Of a DNA stretch of 6,690 nucleotides, positions 1 to 6,621 are shown one piece after another. Below the pieces are notes generated by a model that was not told the origin of the DNA, ran no database searches, and worked only from the letters and a program-made list of their open reading frames with translations. The position numbers were made by a program, and so were the translations under genes. Origin of the DNA: BS750m-G62 sp964577175 (GTDB lineage Bacteria > Planctomycetota > Phycisphaerae > FEN-1346). Where the stretch lies: positions 1 through 6,690 of the forward strand of contig CAZNYC010000180.1 in the NCBI GenBank assembly GCA_964577175.1, written 5' to 3'. Each line of letters starts with the position of its first letter. Within the stretch, counting starts at the first letter, position 1.

Positions 1-24
1 CACGGCCGGACAAGGCCGGCCGTG
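1..24. repeat. GGCCGG-rich inverted repeat in the leader of the first gene
   Basis: Arms CACGGCCGG (1-9) and CCGGCCGTG (16-24) are perfect reverse complements around the 6-nt loop ACAAGG, so this strand or its transcript could form a 9-bp hairpin. No T-tract follows, so it does not look like a complete intrinsic terminator. The window starts at the first base of the left arm, so the element may extend further left. A similar CGGCCGG / CCGGCCG pair lies at the other end of the window, which hints at an interspersed family. The inverted repeat is seen directly; its function is unknown. Confidence 0.6.
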
Positions 25-67
25 GCACGTGGCGCAGGTTCGCGCGGCGGGTACGTAAGGACCGACG

Positions 68-2257
68 ATGCCATTCGGTTTCGGCAACCCGTGGATGCTG
101 CTCGGCCTGGCCGGCGTGGCCGTGCCGATCGTCATCCATCTGCTGAACCGTCTTCGCCAGCGCCGCATCGACTGGGCCGCCATGGAACTTCTGCGGCGGG
201 CGATGGTCCTGCGGTCCCGCCGCCTGCGGATCGAGGACCTCCTGCTGCTCGCCCTCCGGTGCCTGGCGATCGTGCTCATCGCCCTCGCCATGGCCCGGCC
301 GAGCCTCCGCTTCGCGGCCGCCCGTTACCTCGGTACCGGCGAACACGTCGGGGCGGTCATCGCCGTCGACGGCTCCTACAGCATGGGCCACCGGCCGGGC
401 GTCGCCAGCCGGTTCGACCAGGCGGTCGAAACCGCCGGGCACCTGACGGGTGCCCTCAGCCCCGGCGACCCGGTGAGCCTCGTCCTCATGGGCCGCCGCC
501 CCCGCGTCCTCCTCCGCAACACGGGCCTGGAGCCGCAGCGCGTCCACGATCGCCTGGCCGAGGCCGAGCCGCTGCCCGAACCCCTGGCGATCGGCCCATG
601 CCTGGAGCGGCTGGCGCTGCTCGCCGCCGAGACCCGTGCGCCCGTGCGCGAGTGTTACCTCATCACCGACGCCCAGGCCGTCACGTGGAGCCGCCTGTCG
701 GACAAGGCCCGGCAGATCCTGACGGACCTTTCGCGCGAGACGCGCATCTTCCTTCTGCCCACCCCGCCGGATACGGGCGAGAACCTGGCCCTGGCGCGCC
801 TGGAACTCGTCTCCGGGTCGCTGCGCACGGGCCGCGTGGCCCGGTTCGCCGCCGAGGTGGTGAACCACGGCACGCGTCCGCGGCGGGGCGTGGCCGTCAG
901 CGTCCTGGTGGGCGATGCGGCCCGCGACCAGGCCGTCATCGACGAGATCGCACCCGGCCAGGCGGTCACCGTGCCGCTCTTCGTCCGGTTCATGGAAGCC
1001 GGCCCCGCGCGGGTGACGGCCCGCATCGGGCAGGACGCCCTGGAGGCGGACAACCGGCACCGGGCGGTGGCCCGCATCCGCGACCGCGTCCGCGTCCTGC
1101 TCGTCGACGGCGACCCGTCCGAGACCCTGTGGCGGAGCGAGACGGGGTACCTGGCGGCCGCTCTCGCCCCGAAGCCCGAGCCGGGCCGGCCGGGGTCCGT
1201 CGAGGTGGACGTCGTTCCCTGGTCGGCGCTCACCGAGAAACGCCTCGTCGACTTCGACGTGGTCGTCCTGGCGAACCTGCCGGACGTCCGCCCGACGCAC
1301 GTCAATGCCCTGTTCGACTTCGTGCGGACGGGCGGCGGCCTGGTGGCGTTCCTCGGCGATCAGGTCAACCCGGTCCTTTTGAACGCGCGGATGAAGCACG
1401 CCGGCGAGGCGCTCCTGCCGGCGGCCGTCGATGAAGCGATGGCCCCGTCCGGCGAGGGCGCGCCCCTGGCCGTCGCCGACGCCGCCCATCCGCTGGCCGC
1501 CGCGGTCGACGGCCTGCCGGATGCGCTCCTCGGCCGCAGCCGCGTGCGGCGGCTGTTCCGCGTCACGCCCGCCCCGGAGGCCCGGTCGATCCTGGCCGTG
1601 GCCGGCACCGACCCCGCCGCCCCGCTCCTGGTGGAAAAGCAGGTCGGCCTCGGCAAGGTCCTCCTCTGCACGACCAGCGCGGACCGGGCGTGGACGAACC
1701 TGCCGGTCCATCCGGCGTACCCGATTCTGCTGCACGAGGCGCTGACGTACCTGACGACCCGGTCGCACGAGCGGCCGGTCGTCGTCGGCGACCCGCTCGT
1801 TATGCCGGTCGTCGAGCGGGAAGAGCGGCGGAGCGTCACCGTCCGCGACCCCGCCGGCGAGCCGACCACCGTCCAGGTCACGCAGAGCGACGGCCGCCGC
1901 CTCGTCCGGTACGAGCGGACGGACGCGCCCGGCTTCTACGAACTGACGGTGGAGGAGGGCGCGGAGCCGGTCGTCCTGGCGGTGAATCCGGACGCGCGGG
2001 AATCCGACGTGAAGGTCCTGCCGCCCGACCGCCTCCGCAAGGCCCTGGCGGGGCTGCCCGTGCGGATCCTGACGCCGGAGGAGGATGCGGTGGCGGCGAT
2101 CCGCGAGAGCCGCCTCGGCCGGCCGCTCTGGCCGATTCTGCTGGCCCTGGCCCTGGCGACGCTGGCGGTCGAGGGGTTCCTGGCCCGCCGCTTCGCCCGG
2201 CGGATGGACGCCGGCGAGGAGGCGGAGACCGTCCCCGCGGCGCGCCACATTGATTGA
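68..2257 (+). CDS. BatA-like VWA-domain membrane protein
   Basis: A 729-aa protein of the BatA / N-terminal double-transmembrane family. The ATG at 68 is supported by AAGGA (57-61), 6 nt upstream, and by the family-typical N-terminus (NPWMLLGL..., then IHLLNRLRQRRIDWAAMELL). Helices lie at about residues 8-25 and 57-76, with a strongly basic loop between them that should be cytoplasmic; a last helix is at about 687-704. The bulk of the protein should therefore face the periplasm. A VWA domain spans about 95-235, with a DxSxS metal site (D101, S103, S105) and a later Asp in LITDAQ (D201). The Thr usual for this metal site is not evident near residues 174-182. A beta-rich segment follows (about 240-335), then a class I glutamine-amidotransferase-like fold (about 340-560, VRVLLVDGDP... 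and FVRTGGGLVAFLG) without a visible nucleophilic Cys, so probably not enzymatic, then a beta domain (about 570-645). The likely role is envelope complex assembly with MoxR/DUF58 partners; this is inferred from family context. Confidence is high for the gene and moderate for the role. Confidence 0.93.
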   Translation: MPFGFGNPWMLLGLAGVAVPIVIHLLNRLRQRRIDWAAMELLRRAMVLRSRRLRIEDLLLLALRCLAIVLIALAMARPSLRFAAARYLGTGEHVGAVIAVDGSYSMGHRPGVASRFDQAVETAGHLTGALSPGDPVSLVLMGRRPRVLLRNTGLEPQRVHDRLAEAEPLPEPLAIGPCLERLALLAAETRAPVRECYLITDAQAVTWSRLSDKARQILTDLSRETRIFLLPTPPDTGENLALARLELVSGSLRTGRVARFAAEVVNHGTRPRRGVAVSVLVGDAARDQAVIDEIAPGQAVTVPLFVRFMEAGPARVTARIGQDALEADNRHRAVARIRDRVRVLLVDGDPSETLWRSETGYLAAALAPKPEPGRPGSVEVDVVPWSALTEKRLVDFDVVVLANLPDVRPTHVNALFDFVRTGGGLVAFLGDQVNPVLLNARMKHAGEALLPAAVDEAMAPSGEGAPLAVADAAHPLAAAVDGLPDALLGRSRVRRLFRVTPAPEARSILAVAGTDPAAPLLVEKQVGLGKVLLCTTSADRAWTNLPVHPAYPILLHEALTYLTTRSHERPVVVGDPLVMPVVEREERRSVTVRDPAGEPTTVQVTQSDGRRLVRYERTDAPGFYELTVEEGAEPVVLAVNPDARESDVKVLPPDRLRKALAGLPVRILTPEEDAVAAIRESRLGRPLWPILLALALATLAVEGFLARRFARRMDAGEEAETVPAARHID

Positions 2258-2280
2258 GTTTGGCATGAGTGTCGTGAAGA

Positions 2281-2380
2281 TGTCATTCTGAGGCCTCGCG
2301 TGCGAGGCCGAAGCATCTCGCCGCGGGAGCGGCATCGAGGCGAGATGCTTCGTCGCGGTTCGCCGCTCCGCAGAATGACA
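2281..2380. repeat. Cloverleaf-like palindromic interspersed repeat, copy 1
   Basis: This 100-bp element fills most of the spacer between the two VWA genes. Its ends TGTCATTCTG (2281-2290) and CAGAATGACA (2371-2380) are perfect reverse complements. Inside are three further hairpins: GGCCTCGC/GCGAGGCC (2292-2299 with 2302-2309), a perfect 14-bp stem CGAAGCATCTCGCC/GGCGAGATGCTTCG (2309-2322 with 2339-2352), and GCGG-TTCG-CCGC (2355-2366). Together they could fold as a four-way junction. There is no open frame of note, no transposase and no T-tract. The TGTCATTCTGAG / GAATCTCG type of motif is, from memory, a widespread intergenic repeat in many bacteria. A MITE-like or REP-like element is the best label. 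It may affect the mRNA between the genes, but nothing here shows that. Confidence 0.85.
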
Positions 2381-2436
2381 ATGCGGTGGGGACGGAGACC
2401 CACCGCGCCCAAGCGCGAGGATCATCGAGCAACGCC

Positions 2437-4812
2437 ATGCATCGCCTCTTCGGACTGGACGAGAGCCAAGAGATCCGCGACCTGGACCTGGTCCTGAACC
2501 GGTCCTGGCCGACGCTGCTCATCCTCGCGCTCATCCTGGCGGCCGTCGTCTACGCGGTGGTCCTGTACCGGCGCGAGCGGCGGCTGTCGGTGCCGTGGCG
2601 CGTGGCGGCCACCGGTTTCCGGGCGATCGTCCTGGCGGCGCTCATCGTGGCCCTCTTCGAGCCGCGCCTCGGCCTGGAGAGCCTCGTCGATGCCAGGCGG
2701 ACGGTCCTCGTGCTGCTCGATACGTCCGAGAGCATGGCCGTCCAGGACGACCGGCAGAGCGAGTCGGCCCTTCGCGACGCGGCGGCGGCCCTCGGCAAGG
2801 TGCCGCTGGAGGGCCCGTCGGCGGCCCTGCCGGAGGCCGCGCGCCTGGAGGCCGCCAAGGCCCGCCGCATCGACCTCGCCAAGGGTCTCCTGTCGCGCCG
2901 CGAGCCGAACATCTTCCGGGACCTCGCCGACGACTACACCGTCCGCTACTACGGGTTCGGCGAGCGGTTGGAGCCGACGCGCGGCAAGGGCGAGACCGTG
3001 CCGGAGGCGCTCGTCGCCGCCGAGGCCGACGGCAAGGCGTCCCGCCTCGGCACGGCCCTGGCGGAGGCCGTCGACCGCAGCGCCGGCGAGGTCGTCTCCG
3101 GCGTCATCGTCCTGACGGACGGGGCGGCGAACGACGAGCCGATCGGCCCCCTCGAAGTGGCCGAACGTCTCGGCGAGCGCGGCGTGCCGGTCTTCCCCGT
3201 CGGGCTCGGCCTGCCCGACCCGCCGGACGTCAAAGTCGCGAACGTCATCGTGGCCGACACGCTCTTTTACCGGGACCGCGTGCCGGTCCGCGTCGAGATC
3301 CAATCGACCGGTTACGCAGGCCGGACGGTCGACCTCGCGGTCTCCCTCGGCGGCCGCAAGGTGGCCGAGAAATCCGTCATGCTCGCCGGCGGCAGCCGGT
3401 TCGAGGAGATCGTCTTCACGCCCGAGGCCGCCGCCGGCACGGCGGACCTGAAGGTCAGCGTCTCGACGCTGCCGGGCGAGGTGGCCGACGCCAACAACGC
3501 CTCCCGCAAGACCGTCCGCGTCATCGACGAGAAGATCCGCGTCCTTTACGTCGAGGGCAAACCGCGGTGGGAGTACCGGTACCTGCGGCAGGTGCTGCTG
3601 CGGGACCCGCGGCTGGACGTGCGGTTCCTGATGACCGAGGGCGACCGCGACCAGGCCCTGGCCTCCGAGCGGTACCTCATCGATTTCCCCGAGACGGGCG
3701 ACCGGGCGTTCCGCTTCGACCTCGTGATCGTGGGCGACGTGCCCGCCTCGTACTTCTCCGCCGCGCAACTGGAGCGGATCGAGGAACTCGTGAAGCGCCA
3801 CGGGGGCTCGTTCCTGATGCTGGCCGGTCACCGGTTCGCCCCGATGACCTACGCCGGCACGCCCGTCGAGCCGCTGCTGCCCGTCCGGCTGGGCAGCCGC
3901 GACTGGCGCCGCATCGACGAGGAGGCGCACCCGGTCGTCGCCGCCGAGGCCGCCGACAGCGCCGTCATGACGCTGGAGGTGCCGGCCGTCCGGAACCACC
4001 AGTTGTGGTCGCTCGTGCATCCGCTCTACGGCGCGGCGGCGCTGGACGGGGCCAAGCCGGGCGCAACGGTCCTGGCGACCCTGTCGCGCGGCGGGACGGC
4101 GGGCGAGCCGTACCCCCTCATCGCCTGGCACCGCTACGGCGTGGGCAAGGCGATGTTCGTCGGCACGGACCAGTTGTGGCGGCTCCGGTTCAAGCAGGGC
4201 GACAAGTACCACGCCCGGTTCTGGGGCCAGGCGATCACGTTCCTGACGCTCTCGCGCCTCCTCGGCGAGAACCGCCGCGTCCAGATTCGCGCGGGCGCCC
4301 AGGACTACCGGACCGGCGAGCGCGTCCAGGTGAGCGCCAACGTCCTGGACGAGGTCTTCGAGCCGGTCGAGGCGCCCGCGTACACCGTCCACCTGGAACG
4401 CGAGGACGCGCCCGGCGAGCCGCGCGAGGCCGTCCTCCAGCCCGTGCCGGACATCCCCGGCCTGTACCAGGGATACGTCCGGCCGGAGGAGGCCGGGCGG
4501 TACGTCGTCCGCGCGCCCGTCGGCGACCGCGGCGCGGCCAACGAGGCCGCGTTCCAGGTGACGGCCGTCGAGGGCGAAGCGCTCGAGAAGGCCATGCAGG
4601 AGGCCCTGCTCCGGAAGGTGGCGGAGGCGTCCGGCGGACGGTTCCTGAGGGTCCGGGACGTGCCCGAACTCCGCGACCACCTGGCGGGGGCCGACCGCAC
4701 GACCATCGAGCGGACCGAACAGCCGCTGTGGGACCTGCCCGTCGTCTTCCTGGCGCTCGTGGCGCTGATGGGCGGCGAGTGGTTCCTGAGGCGGTGGAAC
4801 GATCTGCCGTAG
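2437..4812 (+). CDS. VWA-domain membrane protein with glutamine-amidotransferase-like domain
   Basis: A 791-aa protein from the ATG at 2437. A GTG at 2386 would add 17 residues (GTETHRAQ...), but these lie directly against the palindromic repeat and look non-native, while MHRLFGLDESQEIRDLDLV resembles family N-termini. Neither start has a strong ribosome site; GAGGA at 2417-2421 is 15 nt from the ATG. Helices are at about residues 24-43 and 61-75, with basic RRERR between them, and a last helix is at about 765-781, placing the large domains outside the membrane. The VWA domain (about 87-260) has a full metal site: DTSESM (D95, S97, S99), T206 in GTALAEAV and D228 in LTDGA. Between these is an Ala/Arg-rich insertion (about 105-150). 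A beta-rich segment follows (about 265-362), then an amidotransferase-like fold (about 366-605, IRVLYVEGKPRWEYRYLR) with no catalytic Cys seen, then a beta sandwich (about 612-710). It is the larger partner of the upstream BatA-like gene and probably works in the same envelope complex. The role is inferred. Confidence 0.92.
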   Translation: MHRLFGLDESQEIRDLDLVLNRSWPTLLILALILAAVVYAVVLYRRERRLSVPWRVAATGFRAIVLAALIVALFEPRLGLESLVDARRTVLVLLDTSESMAVQDDRQSESALRDAAAALGKVPLEGPSAALPEAARLEAAKARRIDLAKGLLSRREPNIFRDLADDYTVRYYGFGERLEPTRGKGETVPEALVAAEADGKASRLGTALAEAVDRSAGEVVSGVIVLTDGAANDEPIGPLEVAERLGERGVPVFPVGLGLPDPPDVKVANVIVADTLFYRDRVPVRVEIQSTGYAGRTVDLAVSLGGRKVAEKSVMLAGGSRFEEIVFTPEAAAGTADLKVSVSTLPGEVADANNASRKTVRVIDEKIRVLYVEGKPRWEYRYLRQVLLRDPRLDVRFLMTEGDRDQALASERYLIDFPETGDRAFRFDLVIVGDVPASYFSAAQLERIEELVKRHGGSFLMLAGHRFAPMTYAGTPVEPLLPVRLGSRDWRRIDEEAHPVVAAEAADSAVMTLEVPAVRNHQLWSLVHPLYGAAALDGAKPGATVLATLSRGGTAGEPYPLIAWHRYGVGKAMFVGTDQLWRLRFKQGDKYHARFWGQAITFLTLSRLLGENRRVQIRAGAQDYRTGERVQVSANVLDEVFEPVEAPAYTVHLEREDAPGEPREAVLQPVPDIPGLYQGYVRPEEAGRYVVRAPVGDRGAANEAAFQVTAVEGEALEKAMQEALLRKVAEASGGRFLRVRDVPELRDHLAGADRTTIERTEQPLWDLPVVFLALVALMGGEWFLRRWNDLP

Positions 4813-4842
4813 ACGCGCACGAATGCAGAGCAGTTAAAGCGA

Positions 4843-4942
4843 TGTCCTTCTGAGGCGCCCGTCAGGGCGACGAAGAATCTCGCCGTGGCTGTTGCCGTTT
4901 GGCTGTTCGCACGGCGAGATGCTTCGCTCCGCTCCGCATGAC
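4843..4942. repeat. Palindromic interspersed repeat, copy 2 (degenerate)
   Basis: This is a second member of the family found at 2281-2380, at the equivalent place in the next spacer. It begins TGTCCTTCTGAGGC, matching copy 1 at all but two of 14 positions. A first hairpin CGCCC-GTCA-GGGCG (4856-4869) replaces the longer one of copy 1. The central stem pairs 4871-4887 (CGAAGAATCTCGCCGTG) with 4910-4926 (CACGGCGAGATGCTTCG), 16 of 17 positions complementary. The outer right arm reads CCGCATGACC where copy 1 has CCGCAGAATGACA, consistent with loss of three bases, so the outer stem is largely broken. No terminator T-tract is seen. The right end overlaps two possible upstream start codons of the next gene (TTG 4899, ATG 4938). 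Confidence 0.8.
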
Positions 4943-4955
4943 CGCAGTGACGACA

Positions 4956-6617
4956 ATGACCCAAACAGCCATTCAACCCGCGGTCGCCATCGAACGCCGC
5001 CTCCGCCAGGCGTGGAAACGCCGGCGCCACGTCCTGGCCGCCCGCGGCGTGTGCCACCTGCTGCTGTGGACGGCGGGCCTCGGCCTGGCCGACTTCCTCG
5101 TCGACTGGCTCCTCGTGCTGCCGGGCTACGGCCGCCTGGCCCTGCTGGGCGTGAACGTGGTCGTCCTCGGCTGGGTGGCGTGGCGTCAGTGGCTGCGGCA
5201 CGTGCGGCGGTACGACCCGCTGCGGGTGGCCCTCAGGGTGGAGGCCCGGCACCCGGACCTGCAGAGCCTCCTGGTCTCGTACGTCCAGTTGGACGAGGCC
5301 GAGGCGGCCCGCGCCCACGTGTCGCCGGCCCTGGTCCGTGCGGCCCGGCGCCTGGCAATCGAGGCCACGCGCCCCATCGACTTCCGCGAGATCGTCCACT
5401 GGCGCGACGTCCGCCGCGTGGCCCTCTTCTGCGGCGGGGCGGTGCTGGTGGCGGCGGCCCTCAGCCTCAACTGGCCCGACTTCGCCGCCACCTTCGCCCG
5501 CCGCCTCTTCAACCCGAAGGCGGAGGTCGCCTACCCCACCCGCACCGCGGTCCTGCGGGTCACCGGCTCGGTCACGGTGCCGCAGGGCGCCCCGCTCGAC
5601 CTCCAGGCCCGCGGGGGCGGCGTCCTGCCCAAGGCCGGCACCCTCTGGATTCAGCCGGCCGGCGGCAACTGGGAACGCCTCCTCATGCCCCGCACCGACG
5701 GCGACACGTACGCCTACCGTTTCGAGCAGGTCCTCCGCGACATGACCTACCGCGTGCGGCTGGGCGATGCGACGAGCCAGACGTTCACCGTCGGCGTCGT
5801 GCCCGCCCCGCGCATCGTCGAGACCCGCGTCGATCTGGACTACCCCGACTACACGGGCCTGGCGGACGAGACGGCCGGGAACCTCCACCTGGAAGTGCCC
5901 GCCGGTACGACCGCCACCGTGCGGGTGCGGCTGGACCGGCCGCTCCGCCGGGCGGAGGCGGTGACCGAGAGCGGCGAGGCCTCCGCGATGACGCTGGGGC
6001 CGGACGGCCGGTCGGCCTCCCGCACGTGGACCGTGGACGAGTCCCTCCGGTTCCGCTTCCGCTGGACGGAGGCCGAGCACGGGTTCGCGTACGACGACGC
6101 GGTCCACCACGTGATCCGGGCGCTTCCCGACGCCGCGCCCCGCGCCGAAATCCTCGCCCCCACCCGCGACGCCAAGGCCACCACGGCCAAGCGGCTCGAC
6201 CTCGGGTACCGCGCGATGGACGACTACGGCGTGGCGCGGGCGGCCGTCGTCTACCAGGTCGACGACGGGCCGGAGCAGCGGCTGCCCGCCCGCCAGTACG
6301 ATGCCAAGCGCGTCGAGGATCGCAGGCCGTGGACCCTGCGGGAGGCGATTCCCGATTTGAAGGAAGGCGACACCGTCACCTTCGCCGTCGAGGTGGCCGA
6401 CAACCGCCGCGGCGGCGAGGGGCCCCAGGTCGCCCGCTCGCAGTCCCTGCGGCTGGACATCGTCAGCGTGGCCGAGTACCTTCGGTACGTGGCCGAGGAA
6501 CGGGCCCGCCTGTTCAAGGACATCCGCGACGTGTACGAGGACGAGACGGAGGCGTCGGCCCAGGTCGGGACGCTGAAGGACGAGGCGCCCCCGCCGCCCG
6601 AGAACGAAGGGGACTGA
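4956..6617 (+). CDS. DUF4175-like membrane protein, short form
   Basis: A 553-aa protein from the ATG at 4956. In-frame alternatives are the ATG at 4938 and a TTG at 4899, but both lie inside the palindromic repeat, and the TTG would give an N-terminus typical of translated repeat (TARCFAPLRMT). None of the starts has a clear Shine-Dalgarno sequence, so the start is uncertain. The N-terminus is basic (ERRLRQAWKRRR, about 13-24). Helices follow at about residues 32-52 and 58-76, with a third at about 154-171; the region between helices two and three should be cytoplasmic. The rest (about 180-505) is beta-rich and should be outside, with family-like phrases RLFNPKAEVAYPTRT, VDLDYPDYTGL, YRAMDDYGVARAAVVYQVD and VEVADNR. 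A helical segment (about 504-535) and an acidic, proline-rich tail end the protein. Planctomycete relatives, as I recall, continue into long coiled coils; this one stops early. No catalytic residues are recognisable. It probably works with the two upstream VWA proteins, by conserved gene order. The family assignment is by pattern recall. Confidence 0.85.
   Translation: MTQTAIQPAVAIERRLRQAWKRRRHVLAARGVCHLLLWTAGLGLADFLVDWLLVLPGYGRLALLGVNVVVLGWVAWRQWLRHVRRYDPLRVALRVEARHPDLQSLLVSYVQLDEAEAARAHVSPALVRAARRLAIEATRPIDFREIVHWRDVRRVALFCGGAVLVAAALSLNWPDFAATFARRLFNPKAEVAYPTRTAVLRVTGSVTVPQGAPLDLQARGGGVLPKAGTLWIQPAGGNWERLLMPRTDGDTYAYRFEQVLRDMTYRVRLGDATSQTFTVGVVPAPRIVETRVDLDYPDYTGLADETAGNLHLEVPAGTTATVRVRLDRPLRRAEAVTESGEASAMTLGPDGRSASRTWTVDESLRFRFRWTEAEHGFAYDDAVHHVIRALPDAAPRAEILAPTRDAKATTAKRLDLGYRAMDDYGVARAAVVYQVDDGPEQRLPARQYDAKRVEDRRPWTLREAIPDLKEGDTVTFAVEVADNRRGGEGPQVARSQSLRLDIVSVAEYLRYVAEERARLFKDIRDVYEDETEASAQVGTLKDEAPPPPENEGD
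6607..6613 (+). promoter_or_regulatory. Shine-Dalgarno sequence for the gene starting at 6622
   Basis: AAGGGGA lies within the last codons of the DUF4175-like gene, 8 nt before the ATG at 6622. It is one of the two best ribosome-site matches in the window, along with AAGGA at 57-61. It is the main support for a new gene starting there, translationally coupled to the preceding stop at 6615-6617. Confidence 0.6.
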
Positions 6618-6621
6618 CCCC

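Noticed and set aside
22..1434. Open frame on the + strand overlapping the first VWA gene in another frame
   Set aside because: Its product is almost entirely Arg, Pro, Gly and Ala, with no domain. The overlapping frame from 68 has the BatA-type N-terminus and a good ribosome site. The similar + strand frames at 2595-4853 and 4892-6646 are rejected for the same reason.
2260..2288. Promoter with TTGGCA as -35 box ahead of the second VWA gene
   Set aside because: No convincing -10 box lies at 16-18 nt. The best match is weak, off-spacing and inside the repeat.
2291..2352. Intrinsic terminator between the two VWA genes
   Set aside because: The stems are strong, but no run of T follows any of them on either strand.
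2281..2380. tRNA gene, because of the cloverleaf-like fold
   Set aside because: The outer stem is 10 bp rather than 7, the arms have the wrong sizes, and no T-loop (TTCRA), D-loop or anticodon-stem pattern is present. A second diverged copy also fits a repeat better.
2386..2436. GTG start giving a longer second VWA protein
   Set aside because: The added 17 residues are polar, start 5 nt after the palindromic repeat and have no ribosome site. The family-like N-terminus begins at the ATG at 2437.
2422..4680. Long open frame on the - strand opposite the second VWA gene
   Set aside because: It is a composition shadow rich in Gly, Arg, His, Asp and Leu without helices or motifs, while the + strand frame has a full VWA metal site and membrane segments.
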